Positions 16,650 to 25,567 of a DNA stretch of 54,437 bases are shown piece after piece (the first letter of the stretch is position 1; each line of letters begins with the position of its first letter). This DNA is from Sphaerotilus sp. GTDB taxonomy: Bacteria; Pseudomonadota; Gammaproteobacteria; Burkholderiales; Burkholderiaceae_C. The notes under the pieces were generated by a model. That model saw only the letters and a program-made list of their open reading frames with translations. It was not told the DNA's origin and ran no database searches. The translations under genes were made by a program, and so were the position numbers. Location: the NCBI RefSeq assembly GCF_013299175.1, contig NZ_JAAFKF010000012.1, positions 1-54,437 on the forward strand. The letters run 5' to 3'.

Positions 16650-18041
16650 ATGACCCCCCGCACCACCGCCGACTGGCAAGCCGCCGACGCCGCCCACTTC
16701 CTGCACCCCTTCACCGACTTCCAGCAGCTCGCCAAGAAGGGTTCGCGCATCATCACGAAGGCCGACAACCTCTACCTCACCGACAGCGACGGCCACCGGC
16801 TGTTCGACGCGATGAGCGGGCTGTGGTGCGTCAACGTGGGTTATGGGCAGCAGGCGCTGATCGACGCCGCCGCGCACCAGATGGGTGAACTGCCCTTCTA
16901 CAACAGCTTCTTCCAGACGACGACGCCACCCGCCATCGAACTCGCCGAGCTGCTGGCCGAGGTGATGCCGCCGCGGTTCAAGCACGTCTTCTACGCCGGC
17001 TCCGGCAGCGAGGGCAACGACACCGTGGTGCGCATGGTGCGGCGTTACTGGGATCTGCAAGGCCAGCCCGAGCGCCAGGTCATCATCAGCCGCTGGAACG
17101 GCTACCACGGCTCGACGATGGCCGGCGCCTCGCTCAGCGGCATGAAGTACATGCACGCCCAAGGCGGCCTGCCCATCCCCGGCATCACCCACATCGACCA
17201 GCCGCACTGGCTCGAACACGGCGCCGACATGACCCGCGACGCGTTCGGCGTGGTGGCAGCCGGCTGGCTGGAGAAGAAGATCCTCGAAGTCGGCCCGGAC
17301 AAGGTGGCCGCCTTCATCGGCGAGCCGGTGCAGGGCGCGGGCGGCGTGATCGTGCCGCCCGCGACCTACTGGCCCGAGATCCAGCGCATCTGCGACCAGT
17401 ACGGCATCCTGCTGGTCAGCGACGAGGTGATCTGCGGCTTCGGGCGCACGGGGAACTGGTTCGGCTGCGAGACGATGGGGACGCGGCCGGACCTGATCAC
17501 CTTCGCCAAGGGCGTGACCTCGGGCTACATCCCGCTGGGTGGCGTGATGGTCGGCGAGCGTGTCGCCAAGGCGCTGATCGAGCAAGGCGGCGAGTTCGAG
17601 CACGGCTACACCTACAGCGGCCACCCGGTCGCCTGCGCCGTGGCGATCGCCAACATCAAGCTGATTCAGGAGCTGAAGCTGGTCGAGCGGGTGCGCGACG
17701 AGACGGGGCCGTATCTGGCGGCGCAGTTCGCCAAGCTGAACGACCACCCGCTGATCGGCGAGACGCAGACCTGCGGGCTGATGGCGTCGATGCAGCTCGT
17801 GAAGGGCAAGGACCGGGGCGACGGGCATCCGGTGCTGTTCGATTCGGCGCTGGGCGTCGGGATGCTCTGCCGCGGGCACTGCTTCGGCAATGGGCTGGTG
17901 ATGCGTGCAGTGGGGGATCGGATGATCATTGCGCCGCCGCTGGTGATGACGGTGGCGCAGGTGGATGAGTTGATGGGGTTGATCTGGCGGTGTCTGGATT
18001 TGACGCTGGGGGATGTGCGGGCGCGGGGGTGGCATGCGTGA
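16650..18041 (+). CDS. spuC: Putrescine:pyruvate aminotransferase
   Basis: Class III PLP aminotransferase of 463 residues resembling SpuC: HPFTDFQQLAKKGSRI, SGLWCVNVGYGQ, FYNSFFQTTTPPAIELA, YAGSGSEGNDTVVRMVRRYW. The PLP aspartate lies in VSDEVICGFGRTG and the PLP lysine in ITFAKGVTSGYIP. It converts putrescine (or cadaverine or spermidine) to the amino-aldehyde with pyruvate as acceptor. It follows puuA by 42 bp, and its stop codon overlaps the start of the next small ORF. Confidence 0.93.
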   Translation: MTPRTTADWQAADAAHFLHPFTDFQQLAKKGSRIITKADNLYLTDSDGHRLFDAMSGLWCVNVGYGQQALIDAAAHQMGELPFYNSFFQTTTPPAIELAELLAEVMPPRFKHVFYAGSGSEGNDTVVRMVRRYWDLQGQPERQVIISRWNGYHGSTMAGASLSGMKYMHAQGGLPIPGITHIDQPHWLEHGADMTRDAFGVVAAGWLEKKILEVGPDKVAAFIGEPVQGAGGVIVPPATYWPEIQRICDQYGILLVSDEVICGFGRTGNWFGCETMGTRPDLITFAKGVTSGYIPLGGVMVGERVAKALIEQGGEFEHGYTYSGHPVACAVAIANIKLIQELKLVERVRDETGPYLAAQFAKLNDHPLIGETQTCGLMASMQLVKGKDRGDGHPVLFDSALGVGMLCRGHCFGNGLVMRAVGDRMIIAPPLVMTVAQVDELMGLIWRCLDLTLGDVRARGWHA

Positions 18042-18741
18042 CGATGCCGTTCACCTTCGTGGGAGGCTGGTTGATCGCTACATGCAGGCGCTGGCAGATC
18101 ATCTGACGCCCGAACTCCGACAAGACACAACCCTTTCCGGCATCTTCCTGCCCGATGTGTTCGACGAGTACCTGAACGCACCACTGGGTCTGCGGGTAAT
18201 GCTGGTCGGCAAGGAGACCAAAGGGTGGTTCAAAGGGATGGCACACCTGCGGACTTTCCCTCGCCTGGATGGGTATGTTCAAGCGGCCATGACCAACTGG
18301 CGGGACATTGACAGAGTCCCACCCGGCCGCTCGAAGTTCGGTCAATTCCGCCGCAAGCTGGATGCACAACTGAGTGCCCAGGCGGGCCCCCCCGTGCGGC
18401 ATCACTGGAGCAACCTGTTCTGCCTTGACCACAAAGACCACGCTCCTGCACACCACCCACACGTTGATGCCATCGTGGCGCTCTCCAAGGCGCTGTTCAA
18501 GGCACAGCTTGATGTGCTGAAGCCAGACGTTCTGCTGTTCACCACGGGTGTCGGATCGACAAGTTACGACAGCCACATCAAGCACATGCTCAACGTCACC
18601 CACAGCAGCGTCGGCACAGACCGCCACATGCCCAAACAGCTCTGGAGCTTCCAAGCCGACGGAATCAGGGCATTGCGCACCGCTCACCCACGCTACGCCC
18701 CCGGCGAGGCGGGGCGTCAACAGGCCCTGAAACAGCTATGA
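18034..18741 (+). CDS. Hypothetical protein, possibly uracil-DNA-glycosylase-like fold
   Basis: A 235-residue soluble protein. The segments LRVMLVGKETKGWF, HHWSNLFCLDHKDHA and LDVLKPDVLLFTTG have the spacing and character of uracil-DNA-glycosylase superfamily proteins. These normally show an early beta strand with a catalytic loop, a middle N/F motif and a late strand ending in a ligand loop. The resemblance is weak and by eye only. The start overlaps the spuC stop and its stop overlaps the HEPN gene (ATGA). It therefore forms a coupled trio with the toxin-antitoxin pair. Confidence 0.6.
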   Translation: MRDDAVHLRGRLVDRYMQALADHLTPELRQDTTLSGIFLPDVFDEYLNAPLGLRVMLVGKETKGWFKGMAHLRTFPRLDGYVQAAMTNWRDIDRVPPGRSKFGQFRRKLDAQLSAQAGPPVRHHWSNLFCLDHKDHAPAHHPHVDAIVALSKALFKAQLDVLKPDVLLFTTGVGSTSYDSHIKHMLNVTHSSVGTDRHMPKQLWSFQADGIRALRTAHPRYAPGEAGRQQALKQL

Positions 18742-19139
18742 ACACCGAACGCTTCCACCAACGCGCCCACGACCTGCGCCGCGCCGTGGCCCGGCTGGTC
18801 GAGGCGTGCGAACAACCTTTCAACACGTTTGTGCGCGACTCGGCCATCCAGCGTTTCGAGTTCTGCTGGGAGCTGGCGTGGAAAACGCTCAAGTTGCGGC
18901 TGGAGGTGGTGGGCATCGACGCGCTGACGCCCCGCGATGTCTTTCAGGCGTCCCTCCAGAACGGCCTGATCCACGACGGCAACCTCTGGAGCGACGCGCA
19001 GAAGATGCGCAACCTGACCAGCCACACCTACGACGAATTGCTGGCCCAGAAGGTCTACGAATTCCTGCTCGAATCCGGACAAGGCATCTTCAAGCAACTG
19101 GCTGTGGACGTGGCGCAATGGCAGACCGAGACCCCTTGA
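18738..19139 (+). CDS. HEPN-family toxin (HI0074-like) of a HEPN/MNT pair
   Basis: A 133-residue helical protein of the nucleotidyltransferase-substrate-binding (HI0074) family. It contains RNLTSHTY, an RX4HXY motif with Arg91, His96 and Tyr98. This is the RNase motif of HEPN toxins, whose Tyr is AMPylated by the partner MNT antitoxin in characterised systems such as Shewanella SO_3166/SO_3165. It overlaps the downstream MNT gene by 22 nt and the upstream ORF by 4 nt. Confidence 0.88.
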   Translation: MNTERFHQRAHDLRRAVARLVEACEQPFNTFVRDSAIQRFEFCWELAWKTLKLRLEVVGIDALTPRDVFQASLQNGLIHDGNLWSDAQKMRNLTSHTYDELLAQKVYEFLLESGQGIFKQLAVDVAQWQTETP

Positions 19140-19444
19140 CCTTCGGCATCGCGCAGCGGCACCTCGACGCACTGCGTCAGGTGTTCGCCCGGCACGCCAC
19201 GGTCGATCAGGTGCTGGTCTTCGGTTCGCGTGCGCGAGACACCGCCAGACCAGGGTCCGACATCGATCTGGCGGTCATCGCACCCCGCATGGACGACGCT
19301 GAATTCACGACGCTCTGGAACGAGATCGATGCACTGCCGATTCTGTTCAAGATCGACCTGCTGCACTGGGACCGGATCACCAACCCGGCGCTGAAAGAGA
19401 ACGCGATCCGTGAGGGTGTACCTCTGGGTTGCCATGTCGGCTGA
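19118..19444 (+). CDS. MNT-family nucleotidyltransferase antitoxin
   Basis: A 108-residue minimal nucleotidyltransferase with GSX10DXD: Gly36-Ser37 followed by Asp48 and Asp50 in GSRARDTARPGSDIDLAV. In type VII toxin-antitoxin pairs this enzyme transfers AMP to the HEPN toxin and silences it. The start at 19118 (MADRDPLTFG) lies within the HEPN gene, consistent with translational coupling. Confidence 0.88.
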   Translation: MADRDPLTFGIAQRHLDALRQVFARHATVDQVLVFGSRARDTARPGSDIDLAVIAPRMDDAEFTTLWNEIDALPILFKIDLLHWDRITNPALKENAIREGVPLGCHVG

Positions 19445-19451
19445 CCTCGAA

Positions 19452-19586
19452 AGCCCCCCTCCCAACCTCCCCCCGCTGGGGGGAGGAGTTCAGGCACGGC
19501 TCCGTCCTGTTGCTCGCTCGCTGGCCGACAGTAGCCACCTGTCCGGCTCCCTTCCCCCAGCGGGGGGAGGGCTGGGGAGGGGGGCT
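19452..19586. repeat. Intergenic inverted-repeat element (REP/MITE-like)
   Basis: Two long, nearly complementary arms, about 19452-19486 and 19550-19586, made of C-rich then G-rich blocks (AGCCCCCCTCCCAACCTCCC and the reverse), frame about 63 bp of ordinary sequence. Each arm can also fold on itself (CTCCCCCCGCTGGGGGGAG). Elements of this composition recur between genes in Burkholderiales genomes. It lies between the antitoxin gene and puuC and may act as a strong RNA hairpin. Confidence 0.75.
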
Positions 19587-19674
19587 GGGGTCGCGCCAAC
19601 CGTCCATCAACGCTTGACGCAACACCAGATCCCCTGGGCGCCCTCGTCAAACACACCACGACCACGAGCCTGAC

Positions 19675-21171
19675 ATGAGCCATTCGCAGCAGTCCTGGCA
19701 CACCCGCGCCGCCACCTTGGCCATCGACGGCCGCGCCCTCATCAACGGCCAGCGCGTCCCCAGCGCCAGCGGCGAGACCTTCGACAAGCACTCCCCCATC
19801 GACAGCCGCCACCTCGGCGCCATCTGTCGCGGTCAGACGGCCGACATCGACGCCGCCGTCGCCTCGGCCCGCGCCGCCTTCGACGACGGCCGCTGGGCGC
19901 ACCAGCCGCCGGCCGCCCGCAAGAAGACGCTGCAACGCTTCGCCGACGCGATCCTCGCCCACCGCGACGAACTCGCCCTGCTCGAAACACTCGACATGGG
20001 CAAGCCGATCCAGTATTCGCGCAGCGTCGATGTGCCGGCCGCCGCCCGCACCATCGCGTGGTACGCCGAGGCGATCGACAAGGTGTACGACGAGATCGCA
20101 CCGACCGGCCGCAACGCGCTGGCGCTCATCACCCGCGAGCCGATGGGCGTGGTCGGCGTGATCGTGCCGTGGAACTACCCGATGATCATGGCGGCCTGGA
20201 AGCTCGGGCCGGCGCTGGCCACGGGCAATTCGGTCGTGATGAAACCCAGCGAGAAGTCGCCGCTGACCGCACTGCGGCTGGCGGAAATCGCGGTCGAGGC
20301 CGGTTTGCCGCCGGGCGTTTTCAACGTCGTGCCGGGCTACGGCCACGAAGCCGGCGAAGCCCTCGCGCTGCACATGGACGTGGACGCCATCGGCTTCACC
20401 GGCTCGACCCGCACCGGCCGGCGCATGCTCGACTACGCCGGGCGCTCCAACCTCAAGCGCGTCTACAACGAACTCGGCGGCAAGTCGGCCTTCCTCGTCT
20501 TCCCCGACCACCGCGACCCGGCTAAAGCGGCCCGCACCGTCGCCGGCAGCCTGTTCTTCAACCAGGGCGAGTCGTGCAACGCGCCGTCGCGGGTGCTGGT
20601 CCACGCGTCCATCGCCGACGCGTTCGTGGCGACCGTCACCGCCGAGATGCCGCAGTACCAGCCCGGCGACCCGCTCGACCCGGCCACGGTCATGGGCGCC
20701 TTGGTCGATGAAGGCCAGATGCGCAGCGTGCTGGACCACATCGACGCCGGTCGTGCGGAAGGCGCGGTCTGCCACGGCGGCCGGCAGGTGCGCGCCGAGA
20801 CAGGCGGCTTCTACGTCGAGCCGACCGTGTTCGACCACGCCACCAACGACATGCGCATCGCCCGCGAGGAGATCTTCGGGCCGGTGCTGTCGGTGATCCG
20901 CTTCTCGACCGAGGAGGAAGCCGTGCGGCTGGCCAATGATTCGCCCTACGGCCTGCAGGCCAGTGTCTGGAGCCACGACCTCAACCGCGCCCACCGCGTG
21001 GCACGCGCCCTGCGCGCCGGCACCGTGCATGTGAACCAGTACGACGAGGACGACATCACCGTGCCCTTCGGCGGCTACAAGCAGAGCGGCAACGGCCGCG
21101 ACAAGTCGCTGCACGCGCTGGAAAAATACACCGAGCTGAAGACCACCTGGCTCAGGTTGGACGATGCGTGA
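19675..21171 (+). CDS. puuC: Gamma-glutamyl-gamma-aminobutyraldehyde dehydrogenase
   Basis: NAD(P)-dependent aldehyde dehydrogenase of 498 residues. The motifs are VIVPWNYPMIMAAWKLGPAL, FTGSTRTGR, the catalytic Glu in ELGGKS and the catalytic Cys in NQGESCNAPSR. Overall sequence and context (puuA, spuC, potFGHI) fit PuuC, which oxidises gamma-glutamyl-GABA-aldehyde and related amino-aldehydes made from putrescine. A broader-specificity aldehyde dehydrogenase (KauB-like) is the main alternative. The inserted toxin-antitoxin genes and repeat separate it from spuC. Confidence 0.9.
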   Translation: MSHSQQSWHTRAATLAIDGRALINGQRVPSASGETFDKHSPIDSRHLGAICRGQTADIDAAVASARAAFDDGRWAHQPPAARKKTLQRFADAILAHRDELALLETLDMGKPIQYSRSVDVPAAARTIAWYAEAIDKVYDEIAPTGRNALALITREPMGVVGVIVPWNYPMIMAAWKLGPALATGNSVVMKPSEKSPLTALRLAEIAVEAGLPPGVFNVVPGYGHEAGEALALHMDVDAIGFTGSTRTGRRMLDYAGRSNLKRVYNELGGKSAFLVFPDHRDPAKAARTVAGSLFFNQGESCNAPSRVLVHASIADAFVATVTAEMPQYQPGDPLDPATVMGALVDEGQMRSVLDHIDAGRAEGAVCHGGRQVRAETGGFYVEPTVFDHATNDMRIAREEIFGPVLSVIRFSTEEEAVRLANDSPYGLQASVWSHDLNRAHRVARALRAGTVHVNQYDEDDITVPFGGYKQSGNGRDKSLHALEKYTELKTTWLRLDDA

Positions 21172-21290
21172 AGGCGCATCCTCCAGCGTGATGAAATGAC
21201 GGAAGCTCGGGCCATAATCCCGCCGCACGCAGGGGCATTCCTGCGCCAGCACCAACCGTTACCACTGCCCCCCCCACTTCTGGAGCACTC

Positions 21291-22418
21291 ATGAACCTGT
21301 TGTCCTCCCGGCCCGCCAAGGCCCTGAATGTCCTGGTCGCCGCTGTCGCGGTGCTGTGCTCGGCGGGTGCGCGCGCCGAGGAAGAAAAGGTCCTGAACAT
21401 CTACAACTGGTCGGACTACATCGCCGAAGACACGGTCAAGAACTTCGAGAAGGAAACGGGCATCAAGGTCCGCTACGACAACTTCGATTCCAACGAAGCC
21501 CTGCACGCCAAGCTGATCGCCGGCAAGACGGGCTATGACATCGTGGTGCCCGGCTCGAACTGGGCCAAGTCGCAGATCGAGGCCGGCCTGCTGATGAAGC
21601 TCGACAAGAGCAAGCTGACCAACCTCGCCAACCTCGACCCCGCCATCCAGGCCCAGCTCGCCAAGATGGACCCGGGCAACGAGTACCTCGTGGACTGGCT
21701 GTGGGGCTACACCACGGTGGGCATCAACGTGGACAAGGTCAAGGCGGCGCTCGGCAGCCAGCCCTTGCCCGACAACGCCTGGGATCTCATCTTCAACCCG
21801 GCCTATGTCGGCAAGCTCAAGGGCTGCGGTGTGGCGGTGCTGGACACGCCGTCGGAAATCCTGCCGCTGGCGCTGAACTACCTTGGCAAGGATCCGCACA
21901 GCAAGAACGCCGACGACTACAAGGCCGCGGCCGAGATGCTCAAGAAGATCCGCCCGTCGGTGACGCGTTTCGTCGGCTCGGGTTCGGACTACATCGAGCA
22001 GATGGCCAAGGGGCAGATCTGCGCGGTGGTGGGCTGGTCGGGCGACATCATGATCGCCAAGGACAAGTCCACCGCGGCCAAGAAGCCGCAGAACCTGCAG
22101 GTGATGCCGCCCAAGAACGGCGGCCTGCTGTTCTTCGACACGATGGCCATCCCGAAGGACGCCAAGCACCCCGAGAACGCGCTCAAGTGGATGAACTACA
22201 TCCTGAAGCCCGAGGTCCACGCATCGCTGACCAACAAGGTCTTCTACGCCAACCCGAACAAGGCGTCGCTGAAGTTCGTCAAGCAGGAACTCGCCAAGGA
22301 CACGACCGTGTTCCCGGATGAAGCCACGCTGGCCAAGATGATCCCGCCCGGCACGCCCGACCAGGCCACCCGCAAGCTGATCACCCGCACCTTCACCAAC
22401 TTCAAGTCCGGGCGCTGA
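21291..22418 (+). CDS. potF: Periplasmic putrescine-binding protein
   Basis: Solute-binding protein of 375 residues with a Sec signal peptide ending near ARA (about 29). The mature start EEEKVLNIYNWSDYIAEDT and the segments FDSNEALHAKLIAGKTGYDI and WLWGYTTVGIN are hallmarks of PotD/PotF proteins. The aromatic residues that line the polyamine pocket are present. It delivers putrescine to PotGHI. GGAG lies just upstream of the ATG. It heads the potFGHI operon. Confidence 0.94.
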   Translation: MNLLSSRPAKALNVLVAAVAVLCSAGARAEEEKVLNIYNWSDYIAEDTVKNFEKETGIKVRYDNFDSNEALHAKLIAGKTGYDIVVPGSNWAKSQIEAGLLMKLDKSKLTNLANLDPAIQAQLAKMDPGNEYLVDWLWGYTTVGINVDKVKAALGSQPLPDNAWDLIFNPAYVGKLKGCGVAVLDTPSEILPLALNYLGKDPHSKNADDYKAAAEMLKKIRPSVTRFVGSGSDYIEQMAKGQICAVVGWSGDIMIAKDKSTAAKKPQNLQVMPPKNGGLLFFDTMAIPKDAKHPENALKWMNYILKPEVHASLTNKVFYANPNKASLKFVKQELAKDTTVFPDEATLAKMIPPGTPDQATRKLITRTFTNFKSGR

Positions 22419-22422
22419 CACC

Positions 22423-23523
22423 ATGACGACGGCCAAGGAGGACAGCGCCTTCCTGCGGATCGACGCCGTGGTGAAGGAGTTCGGGGATTTCCGGGCGGTG
22501 GACCAGGTGAGCCTGGACATCGCCAAGGGGGAAATCTTCGCGCTGCTCGGCTCGTCGGGCTGCGGCAAGAGCACCTTGCTGCGCATGCTCGCCGGCTTCG
22601 AGTCGCCGACCTCCGGGCGCATCGTGCTCAACGGCCAGGATCTCGCGGGCAAGCCGCCCTACGAGCGCCCGGTGAACATGATGTTCCAGTCGTATGCGCT
22701 GTTTCCCCACATGACGGTGTGGGACAACATCGCCTTCGGGCTGCGCCGCGACGGCCTGCCCTCGGGCGAGATCACGGCGCGGGTCGAGGAGATGCTGCGC
22801 CTGACCCAGCTCGCCAAACTCGCCAAGCGCAAGCCGCACCAGCTCTCCGGCGGCCAGCAGCAGCGGGTCGCCCTGGCGCGTTCGCTCGCCAAGCGGCCGC
22901 AGTTGCTGCTGCTCGACGAGCCGCTGGGCGCGCTCGACAAGAAGCTGCGCGAGGCGACGCAGATCGAGCTGGTCAACATCATCGAGACGGTCGGCGTGAC
23001 GTGCGTGATGGTGACGCACGACCAGGAGGAGGCGATGACGATGGCCTCGCGCATCGCAGTGATGAGCGAAGGCCGCTTCTTGCAAGTGGGCAGCCCGGCC
23101 GACATCTACGAGACGCCGACCACCCGCTTCGTCGCGGATTTCATCGGCAACGTCAACCTCACCGACGGCACCATCACCGTGGACGAGGCCGACCACGCGC
23201 ATGTGCAGTGCCCGGATTTCACGCACTACATCGGCCACGGCATCACCGGCTACCTCGGCCAGCCGGTGACGGTGGCCGTGCGGCCCGAGAAGGTCTCGGT
23301 CAGCAAGGACAAGCCCGAGGGCGCAATGAACCAGGTGCGCGGCGTCGTCAAGGAGATGTCCTACTTCGGCGACAGCACGCTCTACCACCTGGAACTCGCC
23401 AGCGGCGCGCGCTTCAAGGTCACGGTCGAGAACGACAGCCGCGACCGCTCCGGTGCGCCGACCTGGGGGGATGCCGTCTGGGCGCACTGGCAGCCGTCCG
23501 CCCAGGTCGTGCTGACGCAATGA
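22423..23523 (+). CDS. potG: Putrescine ABC transporter ATPase
   Basis: A 366-residue ATPase with Walker A GSSGCGKST, Q-loop MMFQSYALFPHMTV, signature LSGGQQQRVALARSL and Walker B LLLLDEPLGALD, plus a C-terminal TOBE domain (PVTVAVRPEKVSVS). It energises PotH/PotI. It starts 4 bp after the potF stop and is followed 13 bp later by potH. Confidence 0.95.
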   Translation: MTTAKEDSAFLRIDAVVKEFGDFRAVDQVSLDIAKGEIFALLGSSGCGKSTLLRMLAGFESPTSGRIVLNGQDLAGKPPYERPVNMMFQSYALFPHMTVWDNIAFGLRRDGLPSGEITARVEEMLRLTQLAKLAKRKPHQLSGGQQQRVALARSLAKRPQLLLLDEPLGALDKKLREATQIELVNIIETVGVTCVMVTHDQEEAMTMASRIAVMSEGRFLQVGSPADIYETPTTRFVADFIGNVNLTDGTITVDEADHAHVQCPDFTHYIGHGITGYLGQPVTVAVRPEKVSVSKDKPEGAMNQVRGVVKEMSYFGDSTLYHLELASGARFKVTVENDSRDRSGAPTWGDAVWAHWQPSAQVVLTQ

Positions 23524-23536
23524 CAGGCCGGCAAGC

Positions 23537-24472
23537 ATGACCCCGGTCACCCTGCTCCAGCGCCTGCGCACCGTCTTCAGCGGTCGCAGCCTCGTCATCG
23601 GCATGCCCTTTGTCTGGCTGCTGGTGTTCTTCCTGCTGCCGTTCCTGATCGTGCTGAACATCAGCTTCGGGGAGATGGACGGCGCACGGGTCACCGACCT
23701 GTTCACGTTCGCGGACAACGAGCTGTTCATGAAGCTCAAGCTCCAGAACTACCTCACCATCTTCCAGGACGACCTCTACCTCACGACCTACGCCCAGTCG
23801 CTGCTGTACGCGGCCATCACCACGCTGGCGTGCCTGGTCATCGGCTACCCCTTCGCCTATTTCATGGCCCGCTCGCCGGCCAGCGTGCAGCCGCTGCTGC
23901 TGATGGGCGTGATGCTGCCGTTCTGGACGAGCTTCCTGCTGCGCGTGTATGCCTGGAAAGGGCTGCTCGACGCCGACACCGGCTGGGTCGGCACCTTCCT
24001 GAAGGCCATTCACGCCGACCAGGTGCTGCTGCCGCTGGGCCTCATCACGGCCGAGGGGCAGTTCATGTACACGCCGTTCTCGCTGCTGCTGGGCATGGTC
24101 TACACCTACCTGCCCTTCATGGTGCTGCCGCTGTACGGCACGCTGTCCAAGCTGGACCTGCGCCTGCTGGAAGCCGCGCAGGATCTGGGGGCGACGCCGT
24201 GGCAGGCGTTCTGGCGCATCACGGTGCCGCTGTCCAAGGGCGGCATCGTCGCGGGGGCCATGCTGGTGTTCATCCCGTGTGTCGGTGAATACGTCATCCC
24301 CGAACTGCTCGGCGGCCCGGAGACGCTGATGATCGGCCGCGTGCTGTGGGACGAGTTCTTCAGCAACAACGACTGGCCGATGGCGTCGAGCGTGGCGGTG
24401 ACGATGGTGCTGCTGATCCTCGTGCCGCTGGCGATCTTCAACCGCAACCAGTCGCAGGGAGCCACGAAGTGA
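23537..24472 (+). CDS. potH: Putrescine ABC transporter permease
   Basis: A 311-residue inner-membrane permease with about six membrane segments. It begins with a long N-terminal segment (MPFVWLLVFFLLPFLIVL) and has the EAA loop EAAQDLGATPWQAFWRITVPL that contacts PotG. Its stop codon overlaps the potI GTG start. Confidence 0.94.
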   Translation: MTPVTLLQRLRTVFSGRSLVIGMPFVWLLVFFLLPFLIVLNISFGEMDGARVTDLFTFADNELFMKLKLQNYLTIFQDDLYLTTYAQSLLYAAITTLACLVIGYPFAYFMARSPASVQPLLLMGVMLPFWTSFLLRVYAWKGLLDADTGWVGTFLKAIHADQVLLPLGLITAEGQFMYTPFSLLLGMVYTYLPFMVLPLYGTLSKLDLRLLEAAQDLGATPWQAFWRITVPLSKGGIVAGAMLVFIPCVGEYVIPELLGGPETLMIGRVLWDEFFSNNDWPMASSVAVTMVLLILVPLAIFNRNQSQGATK

Positions 24473-25311
24473 TCGTCACCCCCGCCGGACGCTGGACGAG
24501 CCGGATCTGGCTGACCGCCGGCTTCGTCTTCCTCTACCTGCCGATCATCGCGCTGGTGGTCTACAGCTTCACCGACTCGCCGGTGCCCAACGTCTGGGCC
24601 GGCTTCTCGCTGCGCTGGTACGAAAAACTGGTCGGCGACGAGGCGATCCGCAACGGCCTGTTCCTGTCGCTGCAGATCGCCACCGCCACCGCCACCGGCT
24701 CGGTGATCCTCGGGACACTGGCCGCCTTCACGCTGGAGCGTTACCCGCGGTTCAAGGGCCGCACGCTGTTCTCCGGCATGGTGAACGCGCCGCTGGTGAT
24801 GCCGGAGGTGATCGTCGGGCTGTCGCTGATGCTGATGCTGGTGTCGATGCAGCGGCTGCTTGGCGTGCCGGAGAAAGGCGTGGTGACGATATGGCTCGGC
24901 CACATGCTGGTGGGCATGGCCTATGCCACCGTCGTGATCGCCGCCCGGCTGCGCGACCTGAACCCGCAGTTCGAGGAAGCCGCGCAGGACCTGGGCGCCC
25001 GGCCGCTGCAGGTGTTTTTCCTGGTCACGCTGCCGATGGTCGCGCAGTCGATGCTGGCGGCCTGGCTGCTCACCTTCACGCTGTCGCTGGACGACGTGGT
25101 GATGTCGGCTTTCCTGTCCGGCCCTGGCTCGACGACGCTGCCGCTGGTGATCTTCTCGAAAGCACGGCTGGGGCTGGACCCGGCGGTGAACGCGCTGGCG
25201 ACCGTCGTGATCGTGGTGGTGGCGGTGTTCGTGGTGGTGTCGAGCTACATGATCGCGCTGCGCGAGCGGCGCCTGCAGCAAGAGCAGCAGGCCGCGCTGA
25301 AAGGCCACTGA
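24469..25311 (+). CDS. potI: Putrescine ABC transporter permease
   Basis: A 280-residue permease starting at a GTG (VIVTPAGRW) that overlaps the potH stop (GTGA). It has about six membrane segments and the EAA loop EEAAQDLGARPLQVFFLVTL. It is the last gene of potFGHI. No clear intrinsic terminator follows. The cassette array begins about 110 bp downstream. Confidence 0.93.
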   Translation: MIVTPAGRWTSRIWLTAGFVFLYLPIIALVVYSFTDSPVPNVWAGFSLRWYEKLVGDEAIRNGLFLSLQIATATATGSVILGTLAAFTLERYPRFKGRTLFSGMVNAPLVMPEVIVGLSLMLMLVSMQRLLGVPEKGVVTIWLGHMLVGMAYATVVIAARLRDLNPQFEEAAQDLGARPLQVFFLVTLPMVAQSMLAAWLLTFTLSLDDVVMSAFLSGPGSTTLPLVIFSKARLGLDPAVNALATVVIVVVAVFVVVSSYMIALRERRLQQEQQAALKGH

Positions 25312-25567
25312 GTGCGGTGCTCAGCTCGGTGCAGGGTTTCATGGTCTATTCAGGGGGAAGTTATGCGTCACGCTGCAGAGAAAAACCAATCCCGACAACG
25401 ACTTACGAGCGGCCTTCGCTCTGAGTTAGGCGTCAAGAGCCAAGTTAGACAGCAGGGCCGTGAGGTCTAAATTACGTTAGGCGTCATTCAGTTTCACCAG
25501 CTTTGCCTTCCTGACGGAACTTAAGATCTCGTTCATTCCTCTTCTTACGCACACTCCGAAAGTTTTC
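25312..25567. other. Non-coding left end of the cassette array
   Basis: This 256-bp stretch holds no convincing gene. It contains two GTTAGGC right-box sequences (25425-25431 and 25476-25482). The second is preceded by GTCTAAA, giving an 18-bp collapsed attC-like site. A minus-strand ORF ending at 25477 overlaps the cassette ORF and is considered spurious. No attI or integrase was recognised. Confidence 0.6.

Noticed and set aside
14880-18035. 1051-codon minus-strand open frame antisense to puuA/spuC
   Set aside because: The His/Arg-rich translation has no recognisable domain. The plus strand carries two well-conserved enzymes.
25312-25424. Possible integron integrase or attI left of the array
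   Set aside because: No tyrosine-recombinase motif appears in any frame, and potI ends at 25311. There is no room for an intI gene.
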